Part shown: positions 1 through 13,400 of the stretch, one piece after another
Position numbering within the stretch: position 1 is the stretch's first letter
How the letters are laid out: every line of letters starts with the position of its first letter
Source of the DNA: Ananas comosus
Lineage: Eukaryota > Streptophyta > Magnoliopsida > Poales > Bromeliaceae
NCBI RefSeq assembly: GCF_001540865.1
Contig: NC_033629.1
Span: 74,501 to 138,500 of the forward strand
DNA length: 64,000 nt
Direction of reading: 5' to 3'
Position numbers and translations under genes: made by a program
Notes under the pieces: generated by a model
Told to the model about the DNA's origin: nothing
What the model saw: only the letters and a program-made list of their open reading frames with translations
The model's database searches: none

Positions 1-1009
1 TTGATGATCCCAGATTCTCTCAACCTCAATGTCAGCATGATAAACAAGGGGAGAAATATGACGACACCTCATCTTATTGCCAAGAGGTTCCTGTGCCCCT
101 CAGAAGTGCTGTCGATACTGATCCAGAAACTACGCATACACAAGAAAATAGGAATGAATCTCTAGTAAAAGACTCATCGGTTGAGGCAACAAGCGAAGTA
201 ACAGAGATCCATTATTCTTCTGAAGAAGAGGATGATTGTCCAATTTGCCTTGAAGGTGAGCTGAATGAAGCAATTTATTTCTGTTTCATTTTTGTTTCAT
301 CTGCTTCTCCCTCTGCTTGCCAATTTCTTTCCATGAAGGAACTGAAATACAACAATTTTCTGGATTCAAGGAATGATGTAAAAATAATGTAATGGTGTGC
401 TAGAAGAGATTGATAACTTTAGAAGTAAAGTAGCATTTTTGTTTTAGTATTTTCACTTTAAGAAATCACTTGGATGTGCACCATCCCTTCTAAGGTAACT
501 TCTCATAACCAACTCTGCTCATATCCTATGTCAAATGCAGAAATTCACTTATTGTTACCCATTTTAGTCCTGTAGGCTCACTATTTCTGTAATTTGAACT
601 TTTAGACAGGGATCTAGCTGTACTGTAACAAGAAAGTATGGTTTATTTCATTTTGCTCCTATCATGCAAGCTTAAATTAACTCCCTCTACGGCGTTTTAT
701 TGAAGATTTCTTTTGCACGTTCTTTGCAGAATATACATCTGAAAATCCGAGGATAATTTTGCAATGCAATCATCACTATCACCTCAGTTGTATATATGAG
801 TGGATGGAGAGGAGCCAAGCTTGTCCAATCTGTGGCGAGGTAAAGGGCTGCTCGCTTATTTTGCTCGGCCTGTGAAGTCGATCTGTTCATATTTTCTCAG
901 ATGGTATTAATGAAGGCCTCGTTCCTTCCATTCTCCTGATATTTTTTCTATCATTTTGCCCTTTCTGCAGGTGATGTTGTTCAAGGAGGCGACATCAAAC
1001 TTTTCCTAA
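1..1009 (+). CDS. RING-H2 E3 ubiquitin ligase, RHB1A/At3g02290 type (3' part)
   Basis: This is the C-terminal part of a RING-finger protein that starts before the window. The exons are 1(frame from 3)-255, 730-839 and 971-1009, ending in TAA. An acidic, serine-rich linker (SSEEEDD) leads into the RING. CPICLEE closes exon 1, and exon 2 carries QCNHHYHLSCIYEWMERS and then CPICGE. The cysteine/histidine order fits a C3H2C3 RING-H2, which would recruit an E2 and catalyse ubiquitin transfer. The final exon adds VMLFKEATSNFS. The split of the RING across an intron and the IYEWMERS string match the Arabidopsis RHB1A/At3g02290/At5g15790 subfamily. Substrates are unknown. The RCC1 gene follows on the same strand, an order also found in Arabidopsis. 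Confidence 0.9.
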
Positions 1010-1619
1010 ATTATTTCTTCTTCTGCGTAGAAATTAACTGGGATAAGAGTGAAATACATCTAGGAGCCAATTTTGTTTTAATTGTTTTCTTTAAGAGAGG
1101 ACGATGTCAGTCATAGATTATCTGGTTTTGGCAACTTATGATAACATTTTGTGATGACCTACTTTGCATGTCAGGATCTTGTTGTCTTCCTGGAATGTGT
1201 TATTTCAATGTGTCATTTTGTTTTTTAACCCCCTACTAGAGTTTGTGTGGTCCTGAAATGTGCTATGTTAATGATTTTTTTTTATTATTTATTTTCGGCT
1301 TTCTCTCGGAAGAGGGAGAAAAGGGTGTGGTCTTGTGGGCTTGTGGCTAGGGAGAGAATCCCGGAGTTCTTGAAACAACTATAATAATTAAAAAACATGA
1401 ACCAACTTCACAATTTTTTTTGGTTATGGGAATATGCATATTGTAAAGTTTTATATCGTTCATTATAATATCGGACAAGAAGGTGAGGGGCTGTTGCAAA
1501 ATATCCTACAGTTTGAGGGGTCTACGTACAATTTGACAAGTCGTATGTACGAACTCGCTGGCATTAAAGCACACTTCTTGGAATCTTCTTGATAGAGATC
1601 AAAAGAAGGAATCTCCCAT
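1010..1619. other. Intergenic: RING gene 3' UTR and spacer
   Basis: This stretch holds the likely 3' UTR of the RING gene and the spacer to the RCC1 gene. It is AT-rich. No open frame with family resemblance or repeat structure was seen. Confidence 0.6.
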
Positions 1620-2452
1620 CGTAGAGAGCTGGGCCCCTATTTCCATCCCAACCTCTCTCGCTCTTCCGTTCTCTCCCTTTTCTCGACTCGTCTCTGTTTT
1701 CGCCGAGAGCTTCGTCGCCGTTCCGATCCTTCTTCTATTCGGTAAGAGTGGAGCACATTCAGTTTCTCTTATTTGTGCCCGAAGCTTATCGTCGCTTCGA
1801 TTCATCGCACCGCGAATGGTCGGTTCCTCGTATGCCTCTTGATTGTTTCAGATTCTTCTATTTGGTAAGAATTACGCCGATCAAACCCTTTCCTGTTCTT
1901 AGATCTCGGTTCTTCTTTTTGTTTTCAAACCCTTTTCAAACCCTAATCTCACCATTTGGATTCGTTCCTGTTATCGTTGGTATGATCGTCGTTTCGAACG
2001 TTCTTATGACTGATTCGCTGATTCACCATTTGGAATTGCTTCTATTATCGTTGGTATGATCGTCATTTCGAACGTTCTTATGATTGATTCGCTGATTCCC
2101 TGATTGCTTTTGGATTTTTATGACTGATTCGTTGATATCTTATGGGATTCAATGTCGGAACCCCTTTTTTTTTTTGGGATATATTTTTAATCTCGAATTC
2201 AATGAGATTCTCGATTCGTACTGGGTTTTCCCACTATTTTTGATTCCTTATTCTTGTATCTTATATCACGGGATAATGTGGAGCGTTCACATCATTTTGA
2301 TCTATTGTCGTGCTATGGATAGGGCCCTAAATTTTGATGATGATGTTGATGATGGCGATTTCTTTTGATTCAGATGATTTCTTTTGATTTAGAAGCCATG
2401 GATAACCCTGCATTGTGTACTATAGGTTATCAGGTGATCGTGGTCGAGTAGA
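1620..2452 (+). other. 5' leader of the RCC1 gene with a predicted 5' UTR intron
   Basis: A CT-rich leader reaches a good donor (TTCG|GTAAGAG, intron from 1742). The first suitable acceptor is TTATCAG at 2428-2433, just 19 bases before the ATG at 2453. A leader intron of about 692 bp is therefore inferred. A second donor-like segment (TTTG|GTAAGAAT near 1864) resembles the first and could be an alternative. A 74-bp tandem duplication lies inside the intron (1972-2119). Confidence 0.5.
1972..2119. repeat. 74-bp tandem duplication in the RCC1 5' UTR intron
   Basis: Two adjacent copies begin TATCGTTGGTATGATCGTC at 1972 and 2046. They share most positions, including TTCGAACGTTCTTATGA and GATTCGCTGATTC. 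The right copy diverges at its end. Confidence 0.8.
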
Positions 2453-5400
2453 ATGGATATTGATGAGGTGCTGTGTGGTGTCCGAGTTGTAAACCTTCCC
2501 GCAAAGAGTGCAATCTATGTATGGGGATACAACCATAGCGGGCAGACGGCAAGAAAGGGCAAGGAATGCCATCTGAGAATTCCCAAAAGCCTCTCTCCAA
2601 AGCTTTTTAAATGTGGACTGGAGAATCTGCGGTGGCTGGATATTGCTTGCGGTCGTGAGCACACCGCAGCTGTAGTCTCTGATGGGTCATTGTTCACGTG
2701 GGGTTAGTCCCATTCCTTGCGTAATCTGGTTGTATTTACATTCAACTGCTTATCATATGAATTTTAAGCTTACGAGTTAATAGAGAATTAAATATCATGG
2801 AATGATGGGATGTTCCAATAAATGTCATCATCTTTGACATCGAAGGATTAAAGGACCATTTTGATGCACCTGAACCTGATGGGCTTTGTAGCCATCTGAT
2901 CAATATCTTTAATTCTTATATAGCAGATAGATGCTACTAGGTGTTTTTAGCTTAAGTCACTCTACAGCATTGACTTGAAAGATTGGGAATGACATTTGGA
3001 ATGATTGGAAACTAAATACAGGAAAGAAAATATGAAATAGATGTCTTAGATCATATCATAAAATGTCCTTTTTGTCTCCATGTGCTTGTTTATAATCTTG
3101 GTCACTAATTCCTTCTTAGGAAGGAGAGATTTATACTACAACAGGAACCTCTTCTTTTAAGTAATTGATTGTCAGGTTGGCGTATTATTATCTTTCATAG
3201 ATTTTGGCACAGCTGACTGTATACTCATGCATTTCATTTCCAATGGGGAAGAGCAGGTTCAAATGATTATGGTCAATTAGGAGATGGAACTGAGGAGAGC
3301 ACGAAGCAACCGAAAAAGGTTAAACTATTGCAAACTGAATTTGTGAAAGCTGTGTCGTGTGGAGCACACTGTACAGCTGCTATTGCAGAACCCCGAGAAA
3401 ATGATGGCACATTATCTAGAAGTAGACTTTGGGTGTGGGGACAAAATCAGGTATGACTAATGCTTTGTGTTTACACAGTTGTGAATCACATTTTTTAAGT
3501 TCTTTATATCATCTGGTAACATAAAGTCAGTCATAAATAAGTCAATTCTGTTTCTCTCAGGGTTCGAATCTTCCACGCTTATTTTGGGGGGCCTTCACTC
3601 CAAACACAGTAAGTTATGTGCCTATGCATTTTATTGAATTGAGATTTAATTATCCTTGTTTTCGTATATTTTACTGCTGCATATGTTGGATCTTTGAGGT
3701 CAAATATTTACGTGCTATATGTGCTTGACTGTATTTGTCCTTTGCGTCTCAGGAGAGCTGTCTATTTGTCCTTCTACTACTACACTTTTTTTTTTATTTT
3801 TTTTGAATGGTCAATCATTCCTTGTATGTCAAAACTCAAAAGTTGCTTGAATCAAGCGTGATTACTAATACTAATTAGATACAACTTGATTTGCCTTCTG
3901 TTATTTTTCCTGAAGGAGCATGTCACCTTAGCAAACTAATGCTTTCTTCTGTAGTTGAGCTGGTTAACTTGCTTCTATCTATTAGGACAGCATCCCTCGA
4001 CCTTTCAGAAGGCGTTTGCTAGTTGCTAAGCATGTTTTTGGACCTGTATTTTGACGCCTAGTTTGGGCCCTTTGTTTTGTTTGCAGCTATTCTTTAATCC
4101 TTCATATTAAACTGCAGTTCACTCAAAAGTATGGCATCTTATCCACAAAAGCTGTAATTGTTTGTGTCCAACTTGCTGATATATGTTTATGGCTCATCAT
4201 TTCATTTATGCAGTTCAAGAAATTGCCATGCACCTTGTTAGCCTCGAATTGTTTATATTGGTTAACCAAATCATGTAAATCCCTTTTGAATCTTGTATAG
4301 TTCATGGTAGATGTAAAATATAAAATTTTCTTTCATATAATGCTGCATTAAACTTGTTGTCTTGTTCCCTGTAGATTTAGAGGTGTTTGAAATAATAAGG
4401 TTCTTTTTCTTACAACCCTTCCCTTGTTCCCCCCAAAATAAAAAAAAAAATCGAGTGACGCATAGTTAATATCACTGTCTTTTTAACTTGCATCGTATAA
4501 AATGTTTACCTATGCTAGTCAAAAAAATGCATTAATGTATCTGTGTCATCCCCTTGCCTCTACTTCATTTGGCAGTTTGCAAATTCTTGTTGTATTTTCT
4601 TTTTTGTGCAGGTTATTCGTCAGGTTTCTTGCGGAGCAGTTCATGTTGTAGCCCTATCTGAGGATGGCCTTCTTCAAGCATGGGGTAATAAAGAATATAT
4701 AACTTCACTTTTGGTTGTCTTCTGTTTTCCATCAAGCATGTTTCCAAACCTTGTTTCTCATTAGGTGTTTTGATGATTTGTCATATGTTGGATGACTCTT
4801 TTTTGAAGTTGTATCTTTTAAGTTCAGAATTTGTCCCGAATGTCTTGTTTTTACGTTAGGACAACACAATGCATAAGCATGTACTTTGCTGCTGTTCTTT
4901 TTGTGTGTGTTTGTTTTTTTTCTTTTGCTTTGCTGTCGTGGTACTTGTAAAGCCAGATCTTTGGGGCAAACAACTGCCCATCCTTCTTAGCAGTTACTAC
5001 CTCTTATTTACTTGGATGTGTGTCACTGTTCTGACAAACCAGGCTACAATGAGTATGGTCAGCTCGGCAGAGGCTTCACGTGTGAAGGACTACAGGGAGC
5101 TCGTCTATTGAGTGCTTATGCTAAGTTCCTAGATGAACCTCCTGAGCTTGTGAAGATCATACATGTGTCATGTGGGGAGTACCACACTGCTGCAATCTCA
5201 GAATATGGCGAGGTGTAAGTTATTTGAAAGGATGCTGATTTTTGAAGTTGACTCTTCTTTCAGAGATAACATAATGTGGTTTGCTCGCATGACACAAGTA
5301 GCACTAAGGCCTTCTAAGAAGCTCTTTTCAACATAGTTAGAATATGAGGTAGTGCATAAGCCAACAAAGTTTTTTTGTTAGATATCTACTTGCTTTCAAT

Positions 5401-8075
5401 GAAGGATTTTGGTGCTGTGGCACGGGGATGTGTTGTGCCGTCACAAGAAATACCTACGCGCCTACGCATAATGGCATGAACTTTTTTTTTTTTTCTTTAT
5501 TAATTTTTTTGAACTTTATTGAGAAAAGTACTTGCTAATTTTAAAGAAAAAAGAGTTTTGACCTATGCAATTGGTCGGGACAGGGTCATATCGCGCCGAT
5601 ATCTTGTCGCCGGGTGCCAATGGACACTTAAAATCTTTGTTTTCAATTACCGCATCCTCAAACCAAATACTATCAACTACTAGTTGGTTGAATGTGTTTT
5701 CATTTTGGTTGTCTTTCATCATCCTTCATCATTTTATGCAACTAGTTTTGGTTGTTCTGCTGATTTGTATCAATAAGCTGCTTCAATTTATCTTTTTAGG
5801 TTAGTTCTCCTTGATAGCATAAGTCTAGGTGTCTGTTGCAAAATAAGCTATGTTCAGGTAACATCTGTACACTTCTACCTAAAGGATATCTCCGTGGGCT
5901 AGCAAATAAACATTTTGATATCTGTGATGTAATAATGTTTCTTCTAAATATATCTTTTATGAGTGCTGATTATTTCTCTATTGCGTATGTTGCCAGCTCA
6001 AAATCAAAACTCAAGAGGTATAGTAGTACAGTTGCATCTTTAATAGAAAATCAAAGAGGAGTGATTAATTATTATGTAATTGCTTCCAGACTGCATTATT
6101 TGATATCCACAAGATAGGAGTGGACGGAAGTGGCTAATAGAAGTAATAAGAGAAAAATGGAGACGTGCTACTAGATTACTTAAGAGCTAGCAAGGAAGAT
6201 ACTGTACTTCGCAATTCGTATTGCTTTTTATACCAGTCTCCTAATCTTTTCTTCATGTACCTGTGATATTGCACCTACTCATTATTTGTCTGATCTCATC
6301 AACAGTGCCTAAAGTGACTATGCTAGAATTACTATATCTGAAATGTTTCCTATTTCAGACTACAGATGCCAGGGCAGTTAATTAGATGATGTATAGATTT
6401 CAGTTGTCTAGTCTTTTCAAAAAGTTTCCGAAGTTGTTTATGTTCTTTTACATCTTAATTGTCCAGGGCATTTGGTAGTCTTGTCTTGATGGCGTTGTGT
6501 ATCTCTTGATTCAGATTTGCAAGACTTTTAGTGCTTAAAATTTGATGTCTCTTTCTACGATTATTTCTTATGATCATATGTAACTTGCATCAAGTATATC
6601 ATCCCCAAACTGAAAGTAAAAGCAATAGTGCTTTGTTTTCTCAGGGTTTTAGGGTTTTCCACACAACTTCGAAGCTATCAAATTCTACCAGCATCAATTG
6701 TTGATATATATTTTTTTTTCTCCTCTTGTGCCACTCTTGGTTGATATTCACATAATGCTGATACTTGTTGGTGAACATATGAAAACACCATTTGCTTCTT
6801 GGCACCTATGTTAATTTTGTATTTGTTATGACTTATTTCTGTATCTTTTTTTTAATTTTCGAGGGTTTTTTTCTTTTCTTTTTTTTTGAGGGGCCTCCTT
6901 TAACTTTCGGATTTTACAGGTACACTTGGGGGCTAGGAAGTATGGGGCAGCTTGGACATTGCTCCCTTCAATATGGAGATAAAGAGCTACTTCCAAGACG
7001 AGTGGTTGCTCTTGACAGTATAGTCATCAAGGATGTTGCTTGTGGTGGTGTGCATACATGTGCTGCAACTGCAGAAGGTGCCCTCTATGCGTGGGGTGGT
7101 GGGCAAGCAGGGCAGTTGGGTCTGGGCCCCCAAAATGGCCTCTTCTCGTGCACACTTAATGGGTCTGAGATGCTGCTCCGTAATCTCCCAGCATTTATCA
7201 TACCATCTGGGGTGCAACTTGTGACTTGTGGTCATTCTCACACCCTTGTCTCCATGAGGGATGGGAGGATATATGGATGGGGCTATAACAATTATGGCCA
7301 GGCAGCGAATGATAAATCTACTTACGCGTGGTACCCTTCTCCTGTTGATTGGTGGGTTTTTTTAAAAAAAAACTTTTCTCTCAAGCCTTTTCTTGCTTTA
7401 GCAATTTATTTGGATTGGTGATTTCTTTTCTTTTATGCGGAAGGTGTGTGGGAGAGGTGAGAAGATTGGCAGCAGGTGGTGGTCATTCAGCTGTTTTAAC
7501 AGATGCTTGCTCGTTGAAGGAATTGTGTGAGTTCAAGCTTGCTGAGAGTGTCAATCTGTCTAATGCTTTCCTAATTGAGGACGTTGCATCCCGGACAGGT
7601 GCAGATTCCTTGTCACGCCTGTGTGAAAGATTAAGGTATCATCTGCACCTACATTTTGGGACTATGCACTGACTGATTTGTTTTTATGAACAAGAGAATT
7701 ACTAGTTTCTGCTTGGTGCTTTTGAGGCCGCTGCTTTATGTTAAATCCATGTGTTGTCTTTTCCAACTGACCCTACATTTCTTGTTTAAGTGATTGTAGG
7801 TTTTTTACTTCAGCAATTACTGTTGGTCCAAAATTTTTTATTGTTATTGCCTTGGGTCCAACCAAATTCTGCACGCAAATTGCACCTTTTCATCTATTTC
7901 CTAGTGAAAATATTGTAAGACGTCATTCAATAGCTGGAGTGACTCATTTGGAGCACTGACTTGGGAAACCAATCTTTTGCTTGGAAAGTTGTACTGATTC
8001 GTTATCGACTCTTGCAGGGAACATTTTCTTAATCAAATTGACTGTGACTGCGAAGAGAACGTGGACACTGACTAA
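2453..8075 (+). CDS. RCC1-repeat (UVR8-like fold) protein, At3g02300 type
   Basis: Exons are 2453-2702, 3257-3450, 3561-3608, 4612-4684, 5043-5214, 6920-7351, 7444-7635 and 8018-8075. They join in phase to 473 codons (472 aa), close to the roughly 471 aa of At3g02300. The product is a string of RCC1 repeats, visible as repeated W-G-x-N-x-x-G-Q-L-G and C-G-x-x-H-T-A segments (YVWGYNHSGQ, CGREHTAAV, GSNDYGQLGDGT, CGAHCTAAI, GYNEYGQLGRG, CGEYHTAAI, GSMGQLGHCS, CGGVHTCAA, GWGYNNYGQA, GGGHSAVLTD). The family forms a seven-bladed propeller, so a protein-interaction role is likely. The UV-B-sensing tryptophan triad of UVR8 could not be confirmed, so photoreceptor function is not claimed. A short acidic tail (CEENVDTD) ends the protein. 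ATG 2453 is chosen because the leader intron ends just before it. Confidence 0.9.
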
Positions 8076-8734
8076 ATGTACTCTCTGCCACATTCATCAT
8101 TCTATACACGGTATGATTTATTTTTATAAGTACATTAGTTAGAAATATAGACTCATTTTTTTAAGTTGTATTTTCCAAGTAAGCTACGGACAATGAAACT
8201 GCATGTTGTCTCTTGTTAATTATCATGTGCATTTAGGAAAGAAAGGATAGAACTGTCTCTGTCTCTCTCTCTAGCCTGCAAACATAATATGGCGTAGCTA
8301 GTGGGATTCTTGTGACTGCTTGCACTGCTGATAACTTGCATTTTTATTAGTAAGGTATTGCAGTCATTTAATTTCTGTAAGACATGGAAAAATAGAGCTA
8401 AGCAGTTATTAGCATTTCAGTATGCCATCATACCATGTGCTTGCTGCCCCTGTTTTGGTTGAAAAGTGAACAAGTACCAACAACACTAGTGTGAAAGCTT
8501 TTAGTATATATGTTTTTATCAGCGTTAAGGCATGTATTTAGAGCAGTTCGCTTTCTTTACAGCACAGTGAGGATGATGTTATGCATTTCATGATGCTTGT
8601 TAATAGCTGCTGTGTTTCAGCCTATGATTTTCGTATGTAATCACAGGTGAATCCTTACCTTTTGTTATGAGATTCACTCAGATTTCTTAGGTCTAGTATT
8701 TATTCTGTTAAGACTTGACATTGAGAAAAGAGCT
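8076..8734. other. Intergenic: RCC1 gene 3' flank
   Basis: This is the likely 3' UTR and downstream spacer of the RCC1 gene. It is AT-rich, and no gene or repeat was recognised. Confidence 0.5.
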
Positions 8735-9420
8735 TGGGCATACCCATGTGCGTTTGGGTGCGCGTGTGGGATGCGTGTGGGTGGGTACGTGTATGGGGTG
8801 GGTGTGCGGGATGCGTGTGGGTGCGTGCGTGTGGGGTGGGTGCGTGCATGTGTGTGGGTGTGTATGCACATGTGCGTGTGCCTGCACGGCATGCTGGGCA
8901 TGTGTGTGTGGGTGTGTGCGCATGTGTGGCATGCTGGGCATCTGTGTGGGGGTAGGGTGTGGGCATGTGTGTGTGTGCGTGTGTGGCATGCTGGGCATCT
9001 GTGTGGGTGGGTGTAGGGTGTGGGGTGTGTGGGTAGACGCGTGTGGGTGAGGGTGCGTGCGTGCGGGGTGTGGCTTGGTGCGTGTGTGCGTGAGTCGGTG
9101 TATGGGTGTGGAGTGTGGGTGGGTGGGTGTGGGGCGTATGGGTTGGGACTGGGGGCTGCGTGTGGGTGGGTGGGGTGTGGGGTGTGGGGTGTGGGGGTGC
9201 GTGTGGGTAGGCGGGCGTCAGGTGTGTGGTGGACATGATGGGTGCATGGGTTGGTGGGTGTGGGTGTCTGTGTGAGCGCGCTTGTGTGTGCCCGCCCACA
9301 GCACGTGTGTGGGTGTGCTTGTCAGGTCAGCGTAGTGGGCGGTAGGGGTGGGTCTGGGTGTTTGTTGGGTATGCTTGTGGGTGCATCGGCGTGCGGGTGT
9401 GTATGTGTGAGGCTTCATGG
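8735..9420. repeat. G/T-rich minisatellite
   Basis: About 690 bp of the + strand is built almost only from GTGTGG, GGGTGTG and GTGCGT words, with A and C nearly absent. A higher-order segment (GGCATGCTGGGCATSTGTGTG) recurs near 8886, 8927 and 8986. Long frames on both strands here (His/Thr/Pro- or Cys/Gly/Val-rich) are artefacts of the repeat. Many runs of three or more G make quadruplex formation plausible. Confidence 0.9.
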
Positions 9421-9444
9421 CACGCAGACAGGCATATGCCAATG

Positions 9445-9594
9445 TATAAAGTTTTATTTGCAACAGTTTACAGAATATAGTGTGCAATAGATGCAGTAAT
9501 AAGTTTTTGAGAGTGTGTGCGTGCACGCGCATATTAAAGTTTTATTTGCAGCAGTTCACAGAATATTGTGTGCTTAATAGATGCAGAGATAAAG
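9445..9594. repeat. Direct repeat of about 60 bp beside the minisatellite
   Basis: Copies at 9445-9503 and 9533-9594 share TAAAGTTTTATTTGC, CAGAATAT and TAGATGCAG with a few changes. They are separated by a short GT-rich bridge, so minisatellite-like DNA probably expanded between them. Confidence 0.75.
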
Positions 9595-10499
9595 AGTGCT
9601 GAAGCATCGACAGTGATATACTTAAAAAGGAGCATGAGTTCGTCGTGTCTACCCCGCATGTGCAAATGAACATAGCGCAGACGAGAGAAATGAACGCACA
9701 TTTTGTGCATCCACGCACGGGTGCATTTGTCTACACACGTGTATGGAGGGAAAACCCTAAACGCTTCTAAACGTGCGTATTGAACACATTTGCGAACACG
9801 TCCAGGTAATTGCTCATAAAAAAATTAACATTTGAGCCCAAAACAAACACTATTTTGAAGAGATTATCACCTGCACTGTGTATGTCAAATCAGCCGTTTA
9901 TCCTCCGTGCATCATAAACTTAAGTGCTCTACCACCCTGTAAGTTGTCAGCCTTTTCTTAATTTAGAAAATCATGCGCTTCTGGATGATTGGTGATTGGA
10001 AGAACACCATGAGCATACACACCCGCACCCACACCCGCCCGTATGTATGCGAACACAAACAACTAAACTACGTGCACACAGATGGTCCCTACAAATTTGC
10101 GCACACCAAAATTTAAAAAAAAGCCGCTCGCTCTGTGAGCGTGTGGACACACGAAACAAGGGAATACACAAGGGCACAAGGCTAAACAAAACATCAAAGG
10201 TGTGGGATCATGCCCTTCGAGCTGTCATAGCTGCTAACCCCTGCATTAATCGATAACAAGCCTGACCATGGGGAGACTTTTAGGTGGCGATTCCAATCAT
10301 ATTATGCTAGCAGATAGGTGTATCCACGACTGCCCGATGCATTTACATTTTGGTTGTACCCGCTAAGAGAGTAACAGCCAACATTTTCTATCTGGTTTAA
10401 TATCTTAGCAACCTACAATCTCATCACTATCGTTCTGTAGTACAACTGATAAACCAACTAGGTAGGTAGAAAAGGATTATTGTAAGAGAGGTACCTGAG
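9595..10499. other. Intergenic, no gene seen
   Basis: This is the spacer between the RCC1 gene and the 3' end of the MADS pseudogene on the other strand. It contains a short CA-rich patch near 10013-10050. No conserved frame was recognised. Confidence 0.5.
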
Positions 10500-13400
10500 G
10501 TTTAAGGGAGGAAGAGTTTTAAGTCCATAGGAATGAAGCGTGCCGTGAGGAACTTGGGCATGTTTGTTGTTGCTCCCACTCTGGCGGATGCACCTGTCTT
10601 GCTTCCTTCTGCTTCTCCATTACCTGTCGTCATCGGTAAGTCATCCCCCGCGAATTCACAATACAGACAACTATCTGAGAACACAAGTCACGACTGCATT
10701 TCCTTATTAATCGCAACTAAGCATAAGATATAGTTTACTCAAAAACAAACAAAACAAAAAAATATATATGCTTACTTCCTCCACTAGAACCTTGTTATGT
10801 TCCAGCTGTGACTTTTCCCGTAGATTGAAGGTGTGGCTCAGTAGACAATTTTAAGTTCTACTTCACAACTCCGTCAGAAATGAACACGAGGAGCACATTA
10901 AATAACAAGAAACTGCCGACAAAATACAGATATCAATACGACAATAACAATATTTAGGGGGGAAAAAATTCAATGACCTAGGAACCTTTGACCAAACAGA
11001 ACATGAACATAATGAGAAATGAAAACAGAAAGCATAAACAGATCAGAAGCAAGCACGTCGTTATTATCATATTTATGCATTGTAAAATACAAGACAAGAA
11101 AATACCAAACGTAACCACAACTGATGGTAATGAATGTTAAACAGAATTTTCTTCAGACAAAACCTTTTTCTGAAGCTCAGAGATCGAATCAAGCATTAGT
11201 TGGCTCTGCACCAGATAAAAAATCACATTAATGTCACCTACAGCCATATATAAAAAAAAAATGTGCTCAGATTACTCATGAAAGAGCATGTCTGATCAGG
11301 CGAAACAGTCATAGAACTTTATGCACCATAACTGCAATATTTTTTGGAGGCAATTACTGAAAACATTAATCTGCTTCCCAATGTCTTTTTCCCAGGAAGG
11401 TAGAATACTTGCGTATTACAATAGCACCTTTCAGGTGAATAACACAGAGACCTTGTTTGTATCTCTAGCACGTCCAAAAATAGGTATGTACATTTTTCTT
11501 TTTTAAGCAAACAGCTAAAGAGCAATGAAGAAGTTTGACTTCAGTACCTAAACTTTGTTCCAATCTTCAAGTTTAAACAAATGGAGGGAAAAAAATGAAA
11601 GGATATGGGGAAAGGGCGGAAAGTTGATAGTGAGTAGTGACATTAGAAAAGCTGTAGTAGGATGATAAGGTGGTAATAAAACACGAGACTGCACAATTTT
11701 ATTTTATTTTTGCAAAAGATATAACAATCTAGAGTTATTGTTAGAGGACCCAAATGATGATCAACTTTCAAGAATTTTGAGCTACATCTAAAACTAGTAA
11801 CTGTATACAAACAAAAGAAGCAGACTGCTAAAAGTCTTTCGACCTTTCATCAACTGATAAATAAGGTGGATTTAAAAGCGGACATTGTCTACACTATTAG
11901 AAACTCAATATAAAATTCATGAATCTGATACTCCTTATGTGGAAAACTTTGTAAAATTGTGTTTTCGGCAATAAATCTGTCCATTTTTTATGTATAGTTT
12001 CAATATATCAGTAAAGAGCTATAAATCAAATTATTTCTGATTCATAGGTAGTCGAATTTTCTAGGTCATGATGGATTGTGCTGACCTTGAAATACAACAG
12101 TTAATTGACAGTACAAGTAATGAATTTTTTGTGAAAGAATTGAAGCAAAGTGCTCTCTCTTAAATGTACCTTTCTTGATCTTAGAAGCTTCAAGGAACTA
12201 TCCAATTGTTGCTCGAGTTGTTGTAGTTCTTTGAAATTCAATGAGTTGAGCTCCCATAAGGTGCTTAAAATTGTCAAATCAAGCTAATATGAGCATGTTC
12301 TTATATATGCCATTTTTCCATTTTTATGAAACTAATTACCTTTAACTTTTGTGTATCGCATCAATATTTATTTTCAGTTTGTTGTATTTGAGGCACCAGT
12401 TACCCTTTTGAGATAAAATATTTGTCAGCTGCTGGTACACACATTGCACGATTCATTTATTTACGAATAAAAGTTAGCTGAATGACTAAACAAGTGATTA
12501 AAAGATTATGCTAAAAAGAATAAGATTGGGCCTAACATAGGACAAACCACGGTTACCTAATTTGTAAAATACCCTCTGAATTTCGAATTAATGGCAAAAC
12601 AGGTGATCCGTGCAAACCTCTTAACCCTATATTGGAATCATATTGAGCAGCATATCCAGATATATCAGTACGTACATACATGTATATTAGTATATATATG
12701 TATGCACATAAATGTATATGTATCTAATATTTTCATTTATTTACATTTTGTGTTTCAAGTAAATGTTTTCTATTCATATAAATCATGCCAATAAAGACTA
12801 CCTCCAATCATACTATGTTTTAGAGCAAGTAGCATTTAGCAATCCCATCCCTATTCTGCAAACCATATCGATCTGCGCTTTAGGTAACAATGTAACATAG
12901 GGGNGGGGATTGATTATCAAGGAGTTGATCACCTAGTTGTTTCGTATTATCCTTGTGATTTAAAATAACTAAATTTGGGCATAACCATCTTTCTTGAGAA
13001 AGAAATGAAAGTAATTTTTCTCACTCATTAAATTTGCCAGCGAATGACATTCAACCAGTAGAACAAAAATTATTCAAGATTGTCCAGAAACATTCTTGCA
13101 GTATATTTGATTTTGTCACAAGAAAGGAGAACAGCAGATATCAAATAAAGCCGCTTCTTTGTAAGGCAAGATTGGGCAATCATGTTAAAAAAAAATATAA
13201 CCACTATTTCTGGGCATTTCCTATTACATTCATCTTTCGTAAAACACTGATTACCCATTTACTGACGTGCAGAAGACATATTTCATTCCCAAACTAACAA
13301 AATAGTCATTTCTAACTGACGATAGATTTAAAAACATGTGAAACCACTCGAAATCCGACTTAAACTGGCATTTTTTGACAGAAATTGAAGCTAACATGAG

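Noticed and set aside
8674..9532. Many overlapping His/Pro/Thr- or Gly/Val/Cys-rich frames on both strands
   Set aside because: All are translations of the G/T minisatellite; no non-repeat protein sequence and no splice structure.
12580..12680. Possible decayed exon 3 of the FUL-like pseudogene
   Set aside because: A faint resemblance to the exon 3 end (ATTCAGAGG|GTATTT on the minus strand) is too short and too degraded to call.
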